64,000 bases of DNA from Glossina fuscipes (Eukaryota; Arthropoda; Insecta; Diptera; Glossinidae), in NCBI RefSeq assembly GCF_014805625.2, contig NW_023998464.1:8613775-8677774 (forward strand). The letters run 5' to 3'. This document shows positions 11,925 through 23,111 of this stretch, piece after piece. Position 1 is the first letter of the stretch, and each line of letters starts with the position of its first letter. The position numbers were made by a program, and so were the translations under genes. Under the pieces are notes generated by a model. It saw only the letters and a list, made by a program, of their open reading frames with translations. It was not told where the DNA came from and did not search any database.

Positions 11925-12150
11925 CCGAGTCTGTCTACCCTATATATGTCTCTTTACTTTCGCCCATCATCAACTTACAAGTCGCCGTTTTCAATGTAGT
12001 TTGATGAAATCTGGTATACTAACATGAAAATGCACTGGATCTTGCAATTTTCACGACCAATTCTTATGCACCGCCATACTATCAAAAAGCTTCCATATTC
12101 AAGGGAAAAACCGGCTAAAAATTATGTTTTCGCCAACTACAAGAAAGGTG
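11925..12150 (+). repeat. Possible diverged family 2 repeat
   Basis: The order 'gtctgtctaccc', 'caagtcgccgttttcaatg', 'tttgatgaaatctggtatac' mirrors the blocks at 43730-43830 (spacer, 'catgtcgcaatttttgag', 'catgaaatttggtacagg'). Divergence is heavy. Confidence 0.4.
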
Positions 12151-13383
12151 GGGCCATTTTTTAATCTGTCAGAAAAAGTAAATCTTTACAAAAAGTAAGT
12201 CTTTACAGGACAATCAGACAAATCTTTCGCATTTCATTAAGAAATTGGTAGTACTTTGATATGTAAATTTGCTGTAATAAGTTTGGTCTACAAAGATATG
12301 TTTTTCCCGGCTCGTCTCATAGAGGTTTTCTATCGAAAAGCTAAGCTTTTGTAAGGGAATAAGCATTTTATTGCAGAGGAATTGGACTGGGCGAAATGAT
12401 GCTAGATTTTTCACAGTCGGTCTTAGCCGTCTCTAGATTTTTACAAATTTAAAAGGCTAACTCAACAAAGACTGACGGATCGATTTAAAAAATATTCAAT
12501 TTTCTTAAAAATCCGTTTCGTAAATTTCGCACTACTAAGTAGGATGGCTTACTATGCTATTTACAATTAATTGCAAGAAGTTTCCTACTTGAATTATTCT
12601 TGAGATAGAATATCTTCGCACATACACACATAAGCATGATAATATTTTTGATTAAAGAGATCTATATTGGGCATGCTGAAGGAGGGATGTGTAATTTATA
12701 GTTTGCTTCAGTTTGCCTTCCGCTGGGAAAAATGATTGTAATGATAAACACACAAAAAAAGCAAACATTTTAATTATGTCGCTATTTTATGGATTCAGAA
12801 ATTTCACAAATGACAACAAGAAATTATCATCGAAATGTTTGCGGTTAAGTAAAGAGCAACTTTTTTCTTAAAAGAAACCCTTCAAAGTTTATTATAATGA
12901 ATGCATGATTCCATGATACGTTGGCTTTGCAGCAATTTACGTACATACATGTATGTACGCTTTCATTTCACTTCATATTCATGTGTGTATATGCATGTGC
13001 AAGGACTTTTAAGGATGTAACAAATTGTTCTCTGCATTGGTATTTTGAATCTTCTTATTTTTATTTTCTTATATAAAATTTATTAATATAATAATTTCCT
13101 CATATCAATGGTAGCAGCTGTCAGTGCACATCTGAAATTTGATAGAATGGGGCCAAGTTATACGATCAGTAAACGTATTGAGAATTGGTATTTTACGAGC
13201 CACAAAACGAAGGTCTCCTCGCGAGAGGAAAATGAGAGACAAACTTTCCTGTGGATTTAAGTAAGTAATTAAACTAAAAATTGTAGATCTTGTTTTCCTT
13301 GAAGAGAAGTACTAAACATCAAATGCTTTCGGAAGCCGCATGTTCACGGATGAAGTTGTTCTCAACTTTTATGTAAATTGTTT
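12151..13383. other. Intergenic DNA, no gene seen
   Basis: AT-rich. It contains a perfect 20-bp palindrome at 12940-12959 (CGTACATACATGTATGTACG), made of simple TACA/TGTA words. No coding signal. Confidence 0.4.
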
Positions 13384-14265
13384 ATTTTATGTTTATTTAC
13401 TCACACATGAAATTTAGCTATAATAAATTAACAACCAAACTCGATTGACTCCTTGAAATAAATCTTATGGTAAGTATTACGACTAAATTATTACAATATA
13501 TATAAAAGCAAATAAAGAAAAAATGCAAAGAATAAAACACATGTAAAAGTAAACAAAAAACATAAAGAAACGTCTAGCCCAGAGGCGAAGGCGGTATATT
13601 TCCCAGTTGGGGATAAAATCCTAAACCACTTGCAAATATGCAAAAAAAACTTGGCAACCGATGTTAGTCAACGCATTCAGTTCAAGTTGCGAATCATACA
13701 AAGGTTTAAACATCGCAAGTTAATTTAGACAAGATATAGGCAAAGCGCTCGTATTAAGAAGGGTTGATTTAATAAATCCTATACTATAAATCCTATACTA
13801 TAGATAGAATTTCGATTTTCGTAAAGCATTCTAAGTGGATCGAAAAGTTTGTAATTATATCTACGTTGCCTTAGTTTCCTAAAAATAAGGTTTTTTGAAA
13901 AACGATTAGAAATTCTGAAGTTTATCTCATCAACTAATTTCGGCGGTCAGTTGTGCCACTTATTAACTTAACGAAGAAGCAAACTCCAAGTCTAAATTCA
14001 AGTTTCGAAGTCTTAATTCAATTTTGAAGTTACGGCAAGGCTAACAAAAGTCATCTATTCTCATACGAAGGCAAAGAGATGAGCTGTTCCCAACCCGAAT
14101 TCCGTGCGTATTTCGGATTGTTTATTCTATTACGGGGACTACACAACAAAGACATCTCCAAGTGTTGGTCTCACAAAGCTCATGCATAGTCTTTTCGTAA
14201 CGCACGGTACGGCGAGCTCTCTGGACCATAAAACCTGGCGCTGGCCTAACTTCAACTAAAGAGAC
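13384..14265 (-). mobile_element. LINE 3' fragment, same family as 8571
   Basis: Read on the minus strand this aligns colinearly with about 10890-11760 of the long LINE. The tail-proximal block 'tcacacatgaaatttagct' matches the LINE end. The block 'gatgagctgttcccaaccc' matches the region encoding the GWDPVASLP stretch, and 'ggactacacaacaaagaca' matches the FVVWSP region. Many small gaps and stops are present. Similarity by eye is about 65-75%, so it is old. Confidence 0.75.
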
Positions 14266-17200
14266 CTCCGTTAACAGATTAACACACATACTAAATCGAT
14301 AAAAGAATTTACATTTTCAAACTTTTCTGAATCAAGGTGCCCGAAATTCAGCTTGAAAATGAAAGTTCCTTGCGTTTTTTTAAATTTCATAAAATGTTAT
14401 AAAATTTATATTAAGCGCCATGTAATCAAATAGTCTGGAGACAAGAGTAAGAAGAAGAAGTAAAGGAAGAAAACAGTTTAACATCGCCAGCCTACACTTA
14501 GATAAGGCTATGCTTAATTAACTAAAGAAAATTGTTGATAAATAGTATAAATAAAAAGGTTGCTAAGCGGGTGCCTTTAGAGATGCCTGACATCACGAGA
14601 AATTCGTTAGAGATGATGGAGCTAAAAACAACTCTGAACAATTTGTTATGAAAGCTTATCCATTTCAATAAGAGTGAAGGAAGGCCGAAGGGTTAGAGTT
14701 CAGAGATCTAGAATTTATGTCCAACTGACTGATTCATTTAATTCAATTTAATTTAACTTGCTACTACTGCGTAGAAAGAATACATAATTACAACAACAAT
14801 AATACAAATATATCTGATCGGTCGGATGACATCTTTCGATATTATCACACGAAGTACCAAATACCCCAAAAATTTGCATCCAATCCTGAAATGTACAGCA
14901 GATTAAATTCAATCTAATTAAAAGAGTGGCACACTTCACGGTATATATTAGGCTCGAACAAAACTTCTTTAAAAAACCATTGAATTGAAGAAATTTAAAA
15001 CTAATAAGAAAATTAACTGCATAACACAAAATATTGTATATTATATTATTTTATCGATTGTTAGTCGGCCAATTAGGAACGTTTTTGCATTTTGCTTTTG
15101 GATAATAGCGGCCTTTTGTAACAGAAAATTTTTAAGGGATGTCTTTTGTCGGCCGTAAATTAACTCATCAACAAATTTTCCTGTATTTTTCCCATTACTT
15201 AAGGTGAAATTATTTAGTCCATCCTCTGGAAGGATGGGCATACATTCAGAGGTTAATATACACTTTATCACCGCAATATTCGGAGTCAGTTTTTGTTCAT
15301 TAGTCCATTCGCTCTTATTCTTGAAACTCCAATGGCAGACGTGCGATTGCAATGACATAGTTTTCGTACTTAGTATTAAGGCAGGTGGAGCCGGTATAAT
15401 TTGAAGCCAGCTGTTCTATAACTTCGAATTACTTGCCAATAATAACATTGAAAGGACAATTATGAAAGTGATTGGTAAGCATCGTTTCCGTCTGGCTCTT
15501 CGCCCGTTTCCCGTTAAGGACATGTCACGTACAATCCAGTGACCAAAAGGTTTACTATTGGATATTAGAGTAACGTATAAATCCAAAAGAACGAAGAAAA
15601 ATTGAGATCAACAAATATTGAGATTAATCGTCAGTTTGCTCTATAAAGAGACGAAGGTATTGATTTCGGCGAAACGAATATTAAGTAAATCAGAGAAGAT
15701 AAAAGGTTTCGCTCAACGAAGCCCAAAAGCCAGAATTCCGCGAAAGTTTTAATGCGCAAAGGAACACTCAAGCACAAATGATTTAGCAATGCACAACGTA
15801 CTTTCCACAGCTAGATATCGCACGTCCGCTCCACCGCAGCCCGTAGTAAAAAGAACATGGCGTTTTTCGTAGAAATTGGCTCGTTGCAAAAGTGACCCGC
15901 GATCTAGCAGAAAAAATTTCACAATATTTTCGCATAGCTGGAACACACATGTAGGCGGTGTGGTGGTGTGTGAAATATTAATAAAGTGCAAACAAACCAT
16001 TTTTTGAGTATTTATCAGCATCATCTGAAAACTCGGTACAAACAGGGATAAATAAAAAGAATTTTTTTTTGTATATATCTGGGAGACCCGTGAAGAGAGG
16101 ACCGAATATGGATCTCGTTCTTTTTCGTTTTTTAAATAGTATGCGTTTTTTAAATAGTTCTTAAATAGTTAGAAGTTCTTTTAACCGACGAATGGACGAC
16201 TGGCTTTATAATGTTGATACTGCGAAGGGAATGATATGAAATCTTTTGAAATTGCGGTATTCAAGATTCGCCTCAAACCGTTTATTATTTTCTTACTTGC
16301 GTATTCTATTTTACATATAAATTACATGGTGTTTGCTGATTAAGAAAAAACACATATTGTTTGTTTCTTCTCTATTCACTTTCAACTGTTATTATATGTA
16401 CGTAAATGTTCATAGTATTTACAAAGTGTTAAATTTAAAGTGACTTAAATAAACCTTCATCTGGAAGTGAGAATGTAATCAAACATTCAATTTCATGGCA
16501 ATTTATTCAATCATCGCCGATAAAGAAGTGTTTTCCCTTTATTTGATGATATACCACAGATGAGGTCAAATTCCTGTGGAGCTTTTGCTGGCGCAGGGTA
16601 ATGTCCCGCGCGTCCTGTTGGGTTGGTGAAATCAATAGAAATGGTGTCAATTGCGGTATTTTTTGTAAAATATATTACAGGAAACATATGTAAATGTGTT
16701 GGTGATTTTTTTTCTCTTTCGGTTTCTCTACAACTTTTCTTTTGCTCTTATTAGTCTCTGGTTGATTTTCGAATGTAACCTAGTAAAAAATATTACTTAG
16801 GCACTTTAGATTGACTTATTTGTTCTGTCCAAACTTGAAAGTTACTATAAAAGACAAGTGTTTGTTTTACTAGCGTCCCTCGATAGTTAATCTACATATT
16901 CCCCAACACTCGTTACATTTAATTAGGCATCAAATAACCTAAAGTTTTAAATCATTTTTAATATGCATTCTACGCTATTGCGCTACGGCGCCTGTTTTGC
17001 TCGTTTTACTGTCGTAAGAGGTGTGACAAAATGTCTTTTTATCATTTATTTCTGAAGCCAAATTTGTTATACAAATGTGTAGACGCCTTTTGCCTGTCCA
17101 TCTCGACAACTAATGATTTTCGACTTATATCGCTATTACGCTTTATTACGTTATACGGTACAGGGAGAATAAACAAAATGATTCAAAAAATCTCATTTAA

Positions 17201-19084
17201 AAAAAATATTTTTAGAAATGTATGAACAACAGACTCAGATCTTACGTTTACAAAAACAAACAATAAAAATATGATATGACTAATCGCTATGCTGTGTGTA
17301 TGATATGTTATACACAATTGTCGTGCAGTATAGACGGCACATTGCAAAAATTTTTAGAGGAGAAACGCGTTCGCGGGCACAGGCCTTAAAGTGAGATTAA
17401 AGCTATCCAGTTACTCTCAACTTTATTCGTAGACCATGGATCTAGCATCTCACTAATGCAATTATGTTTTCTTGACGTAACCCTTACAGTTCTTTTTCTA
17501 TCATATTTTTTTAGCTACTTGAGTGTTGTACACAGAACGGAGAGGGAGCACATGGAGACTTGTGGTGATAACGGCCCCTTGGCATTCTTCAAGAAATACC
17601 AAAATTATTTTCTGAAATTTTTGTTACTATTTTAGTATTTAGCGCGTGTGAAGGGAAGTATTCATCTATAGAGAAACCACTGACATTCTAAGCTAATATT
17701 TTTAAAACATATTAAAATTTAGAGTGAGATCTTTCCGCTAAATATTTCTTTTTTAAATTTGATATTTTTGAGTCATGCGTAAGGTTCATCCTTGCTGTGA
17801 TGGACCTGGCATTTAATTTTTTTTTAAATGCCCGGTAGAGGTTTTGCTAAGAAAGTTTTTCTAACGCCCTTTATATACACCGTACTCTTTCGACAATTAA
17901 ACACACCCACAGCGACAGCGGCAATAATTTAGTGGTTTGGTTTAAATACATAACGCTCTTAATCGTTTTCTTGTCTCTAATTTTGTTTGATTCATGCTTT
18001 GCATTGTTTGTCCATAGCATAATCCACGCGGACGACCTTTAGAAGAACTACAAAAAACACATAAATTTTCCGATCAAGACTCACATGCAAAGTAGAGCGA
18101 TCATGAAAATTTTCACAATCGTTATCTTAATTGAAATCACGTTCCATTAGGTAAAGCTAAAAAGGTTTGAAATACTTCTCCCACATCATTCTGGAATACC
18201 CTTTTTTCTTTACTATCCTATTAACTTAATAAATAATTTAAAAGGAAAAGTGCTCCAGATGTATAACAAAAAATATGTGCATCCTTGATGTTCGCAGCTC
18301 TTACCAACAAAATCGGATGATCGGATGTAGTCGGATGACTACAATATATTCCCTTGGTTTTTTAATTACATTTTAATGGCAAAAGATCACTTACTGTAGA
18401 CTAACGACTAATGTGAATATATTTGTTGCCAGTTGAAGAGAAGTATCTAAACTCTTGGAAGAGAGTGCTGCTTAGGAATCTGCAATGTTTCGATTCGAGC
18501 TTTCTCTTGAACCTCATAACTTTTATCAACGTTAGGCCGGGCGTTTTCCTTGATGTGTGGACCAGATAATTCGATGTAATCGCTGTCATTACCATAAATT
18601 CTGGTCTGCCTTAACAAATAAAATTTGTTCGCTAACATTTGCTTATCATCTCTATCAAAGCCATTTCATTCAGACTACAGCACATTCCTACAATTTTATC
18701 AAACGGCAATCTATGTTATGGAATTAAGGAAACAACTAAAGGCGAACAGATGATATATATAACAAACAAAATTAGCTGCAGTAAATAGTAGGTAACAATA
18801 ACAGCAGGTATAAGCGAATACTAAGCTATACTATGTAGTAAATAACAGCAGCAGTGGAGAATAGCAAGCAACGGCATCAGTACACTAATAAGTGAAATGT
18901 AATAACATTAGCGCTAAGAACAAGATAAATGTTATAGTTACATTAATAAGCAGTAGTAGTGGCTTATAAGTGGCATTCATAGTAGAAAATAAATAAGATC
19001 AACTTCATGCTACGAATGCAATCCAGTTGCAGTTAAAAACTTAAAGCATACATTGGAGTGTATAGTGCTCTACGAGGGGTCTGG

Positions 19085-19086
<2 letters not shown>
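14266..19086. other. Intergenic DNA, one doubtful ORF
   Basis: Long AT-rich stretch. The only frame that reads like protein is on the minus strand at 15041-15415 and is listed separately. No known repeat of the two main families is obvious here. Confidence 0.4.
15041..15358 (-). CDS. Possible small ORF, 105 residues, unknown
   Basis: An ATG-initiated frame of 105 codons. It remains open upstream to about 15413, where the sequence AAGTTATAG could act as a splice acceptor. The product is basic and hydrophilic, without a signal peptide, membrane segment or any motif I recognise. Amino-acid composition is more even than in the surrounding chance frames. There is no clear Kozak consensus and no poly(A) signal could be tied to it. 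It may be a terminal exon of an unrecognised gene or a chance frame; chance is somewhat more likely. Confidence 0.25.
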   Translation of the reverse strand: MSLQSHVCHWSFKNKSEWTNEQKLTPNIAVIKCILTSECMPILPEDGLNNFTLSNGKNTGKFVDELIYGRQKTSLKNFLLQKAAIIQKQNAKTFLIGRLTIDKII

Positions 19087-19133
<47 letters not shown>

Positions 19134-19140
19134 AGAAAGG
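19087..19140. repeat. (GA)n microsatellite
   Basis: Roughly 20 consecutive GA dinucleotides flanked by GAAA variants. GA runs can bind GAGA factor in flies, but no promoter context is seen here. Confidence 0.9.
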
Positions 19141-19696
19141 ACCAGCAATATTCATATCAATATTGTAATACGTAACACCAGAGCCGAATAAATGACGGCA
19201 TTGTCCATCATTTGCTACAAAATTCAAACAAGGAGATTATTACGGACTTTCTGAGTTCCCTTTTATTGATAACAGTGGTAACGCTGCTAAATAGCAGCTA
19301 TTTGCCTGTTAGCTTTTTCATTCTCATTATTTACAAGGACGAATATATTCTGCTGACAACTTCTTTGCATAAGGTCGCATTCTCTCAAACGTTTGCAGAG
19401 CAGAAGCCTATACAATTTCGCATTTTCAAGTGAACATTCGGTATGATATACGTCTAAGTGCGTAGATAGTTAGAAAATATGATTTGTTCTTCTTTCAGCG
19501 TTCATTTGGTATTGAAGAATTCTGGACTTTACATTTACCACAATTGCTTCAATTCATGTCAATGAATGCATTCTATGATGAAATATGTAGAGATTCAACA
19601 AGATAGACAAACAAGTCTTATTAAGTAAACAATTAACGTGACCGTATAGCATAACTCACATGTGATATGAAAATTGCACAAATATGTCAAATATAT
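19141..19696. other. Intergenic DNA, nothing recognised
   Basis: AT-rich; the short frames at 19212-19433 are not protein-like. Confidence 0.4.
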
Positions 19697-19703
19697 GCAA
19701 ATA

Positions 19704-19890
19704 TTATTATTATTATTCTTATTATTATTATTATAAATTTAGCCAGAGACCAAATTCTAAGACTAAAGTTTTAAAGCATTAGCATCTTAGGCTTTCGCCT
19801 TTATTAAAAACTCTACCGCACTTGAGATTTGATCCCACGACCACTAAGTTGCTGGCCGAGAGTCTTGCCTAGTCGGCCACTCAGGCGGAT
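19704..19890 (-). mobile_element. tRNA-derived SINE, copy D
   Basis: Fourth copy of the SINE family, inserted in reverse. The TTATT-rich tail is at the low-coordinate end and the CCGCCTGAGTGGCCGACTAGG head at the high end. The A box has one change (TGGCCGACTAGG). The B-box region reads 'gggatcaaatctc' on the minus strand. A shorter, imperfect flanking repeat (TATGCAAATA at 19694-19703, TAAGCAAATA at 19892-19901) is the probable target-site duplication. Confidence 0.85.
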
Positions 19891-19901
19891 TGTAAGCAAA
19901 T

Positions 19902-21168
19902 AAAAATGCTTAAAAAGAAAATAAACTAAATTTGCTACATAGATACCCATTGTTTGATCTTTTTTCATACATACACGCCAATATGTAGAAGACGGCGCAT
20001 ATGCGCTTAAAAACACACACAACATTGGATATGCTTATTATTTGCAAAGCTCACATCACTATTAACAGAAGTTCTGCCCACTTAAATAATGGGAATGAAA
20101 GAGCAGGCTCTCAAATGGTTGCTAATTAACAGTGTTACTGCTCTTAGTTAGTTTCAATTTTGCAATAAATATCGGACCATCTTGTTGCTTAGTTATCACT
20201 GGTAATACTATGCAATTTATATAAATCATAACAACAACGCTTACAAGAATAGAATAGAAAAAAAGAAAGAGTGAGACTATTAGGTATAAAAATTGTCTAT
20301 ATAAAATAACACCATGAACGTTCTAAGTTTTATTTGTGTCGTGTATTAAGCCGCCGTATTCACAAAATATTTAATAACAGCATTTTCTGTTTAATTTCTC
20401 TTCATTTTATTATCATACAACCGCATATAGTGCAAACATGTTCTCGACCAGCTAAGAGCTAGAGCTTTAAAAAACGTTCGATAACGCAATGAAATCGAAT
20501 GACGCCGCTTGGCCGGCAGTGAATTTCCATTAAATAAGAAGAACAAAGGCACAACACACAAACACAATTACCGATACCAATTTAACACTTTTTCTTTCAT
20601 TCTTATTTTCCAGTTATTCACATGACATTTAACACAGTGATCAAGTAGTCATTTTAAACAATTTGAAGAATTGACTGAATGATGACAAACATATAAACAT
20701 GTTTCTCTTTGCATATATAGTAAAATAAGAACGTAATCGAAAATTCATTTGATCTATGTGTGCGTTTGCTTGTTTATTTTTAAAATGGCTTCCATAACAA
20801 TTAATCTTTAATTGATGATTAACTTTTCATAAAAGAAAGCTCTTTTGAAGTGTAATCAGGGAGAATATTATAAACTTTTGGGAACCATTACAAGTTGGGT
20901 TAACTTAACTTAACTTTTTTCTAAAGAAAAACTCATAAGCTTCAGTTTGAATAAGTAAAGGCAAAGAGAGGAATACGCGAAATACGTCGCCTTAGCGTCG
21001 TTTAGCTTCCCATCTTTTCATTATTAAATATCATCAACTTGCAAAAACTCAATTCGGGACGTGAAACTTATGGGTTTCCGTTTTACATTCATAAATAGCA
21101 TTTAAAGTAAGCATTTAATCTTGTTGGATATGCACTCATAACTTTAAAAATGAATCTAAAAACAAGCA
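19902..21168. other. Intergenic DNA, no gene seen
   Basis: AT-rich. No ORF, RNA gene or repeat could be recognised on either strand. Confidence 0.4.
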
Positions 21169-21181
21169 AATAAAATTTAAA

Positions 21182-21359
21182 CATCCGCCTGGAAGCCGAA
21201 GGCGAGGAATCTCGACTAGCAAGTCAATGGTCGTGGGTTCGAATCTCAAGTACGGTAGAGTTTTTAATAAAAGACGATAGCCTTAGTTGCTAGTGCTTTT
21301 AAGAGTTTAGTCTTAGAATTTATTTCTCTGGCGAAATTAATAATAATAATAATATTAAT
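21182..21359 (+). mobile_element. tRNA-derived SINE, copy C (A box decayed)
   Basis: Same head-body-tail layout as the other SINE copies. The A-box region is rearranged to 'ggaagccgaaggcgagg', while the B box is perfect (GGTTCGAATCTC). The 3' tail is (AAT)n. The flanking duplication AATAAAATTNAAA (21169-21181 and 21360-21372) has one mismatch. The decayed A box and the indels suggest an older insertion than copies A and B. Confidence 0.85.
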
Positions 21360-21372
21360 AATAAAATTGAAA

Positions 21373-22348
21373 GAAGTGTCTATGAACTGCTTCCAACTTA
21401 TAACACCTGTTGACGGTTATTGAAGCCATTCAGAATTCCAAACTGTATGCGCACGATCCTCGGTGAATGAATAAATTCTACGCCAATGATTTTTTTTTTT
21501 ATCTAAATCTGATAGCAGTCGAGAGTTAAAATTTCATAATAAGTTCCCATTTTTCAATAAAATTTTTCCCACTTTACACTTCTTTAAATGAGCAAGAAAA
21601 TTGAAACGGGGGACATTACTCCGCAATTCAGACTTTACAGGAACTTCAATCAATATCTGTTCGTGTAGTCGTCAGCCTAATAGGAAGGAGTGCCTCATCG
21701 AATTCATTGAAAATAAACAAAATAAGTTTTCACTCTACATGGGCGTAGATTAAATGAATTGAATGAATGAAACATCCTAAGAATATTGAACGTTTAGCAG
21801 TTTTCGGATTAATTAATAATTTGATAGACAAGGGCGTCCATGCATTTTAGATTTGGACCCGTCTTGAATATTCTGCCTATTCCCCATCTCTTTTCTTTCT
21901 TCCTTCTTCATCAAATTTTTCTTGCCTATTCTCTATCTTCCCCCCTTTTTTTCGTCATATATATCTTTCCTATTTTCTAACTTTGTTCTTTTTCTTTCTC
22001 TTTACTTTTATGAAATAGAACTCCTTTCATCCCTTTTCCGAAGGTTTTGCGTATTCTGCTCCTTCTTAATCATTTTGTTATGTATATTCAAAACAAACAA
22101 TTATCTAAAGCAAAAAAAGGCTTATATTCAGTCTTATGAAAAACCTATTAAATAGACCAAAATGGCGGAATGCAGTTCTGATTACAAATGCAATTGACTA
22201 CAAATTCATTGTTCGTAGGTACGAGTATAAGTGCGTTTGTTCATAAACACTCCCTAACGTGAATATTACGAATTTCAAAATTAGCTTTAAATAACGGTAA
22301 TTGTTAAATCAAAATAATGACTCGTTGACAATAGAAGCGAACAAAAAA
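21373..22348. other. Intergenic DNA upstream of the 89-residue gene
   Basis: This contains a pyrimidine-rich tract at 21880-22080 (runs of TTCTTTCTTCC-like sequence). The promoter of the downstream gene should lie within this stretch, but no clear TATA/Inr pair stands out. Confidence 0.35.
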
Positions 22349-22947
22349 ATGAAAAAGGAATTTCATAAATGTCACGTACCACTTATAACGGCATACCGCC
22401 AAATGCAGAAGAACGAGGCATTAAAGGAGATGCCACAAGCGAAACCGCTAATTGAAGGATTTGTCAGCAAATGCTATTATATTGCAATGAGCGGTGCATT
22501 TGCAAGTTGCATGGATGCAAGGCATAACGTTTACATGTATTTAAGGTAAGATTGCAATGAAACTTTTTAACCCAACAAAAACGAAACGAGTGGATTTATG
22601 AGCACATGTAACATCTAAAATGAATAGCGATATGCATATATGTATTTATATGCACGGGAAATTCGAAAATATGGACAGAAAAGCTAATTAGGTGGATTTA
22701 AATAACATACAAAATTGTGGTGAATCTTTCAGCTAAATTTCACGGGTACTGTCAAATAACGAAATCGCTTTTTTTTATTGGCTGTTAGTAATTTTTAAAG
22801 TTTGCAAATAATTTCACGTCAATATATTCAATATTTTCGCAAATATTCAAAAATTAATTATCCGATTTTTACAGCAATGCTTTCTGGTTACCAGAACGTT
22901 ATGAAAAACAACACGAGATGAGGCTTGAATCTATGCATGTGACCTGA
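22349..22947 (+). CDS. Small two-exon gene, 89-residue protein, unknown family
   Basis: Exon 1 (22349-22545) starts at AAAAAAATGA, a fair fly start context, and ends at AAG|GTAAGA. Exon 2 (22875-22947) follows the acceptor GATTTTTACAG and ends in TGA. The 329-base intron joins codons 65 and 66 in frame, with a split Ser codon. The product starts MKKEFHKCHV, has a middle part with several Cys/Met (KCYYIAMSGAFASCM), and ends in a charged tail (LPERYEKQHEMRLESMHVT). No signal peptide, and the hydrophobic stretch is too short for a sure membrane helix. I do not recognise the family. The matched splice sites, the frame kept across the intron and a poly(A) signal 160 bases on (23106) support a real gene. 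The frame is closed upstream of 22301, but an upstream coding exon cannot be excluded. Confidence 0.62.
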
Positions 22948-23105
22948 AATTATCCGACTAAAAGACCGAAGGAATCAATCCAAAATTCGCAAAATACTCA
23001 AATATCTAGACTATGTTGATAGTTTTCTCCGATTATCTCGGAGCTGTGGTAACCATAAACATTATCTGAATCTTACAAAGGCAATGATATTGATTTGGAA
23101 GAACA

Positions 23106-23111
23106 AATAAA
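23106..23111 (+). terminator. Poly(A) signal AATAAA
   Basis: A canonical hexamer 159 bases after the stop of the 89-residue gene, at a usual distance for a short fly 3' UTR. Confidence 0.5.
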
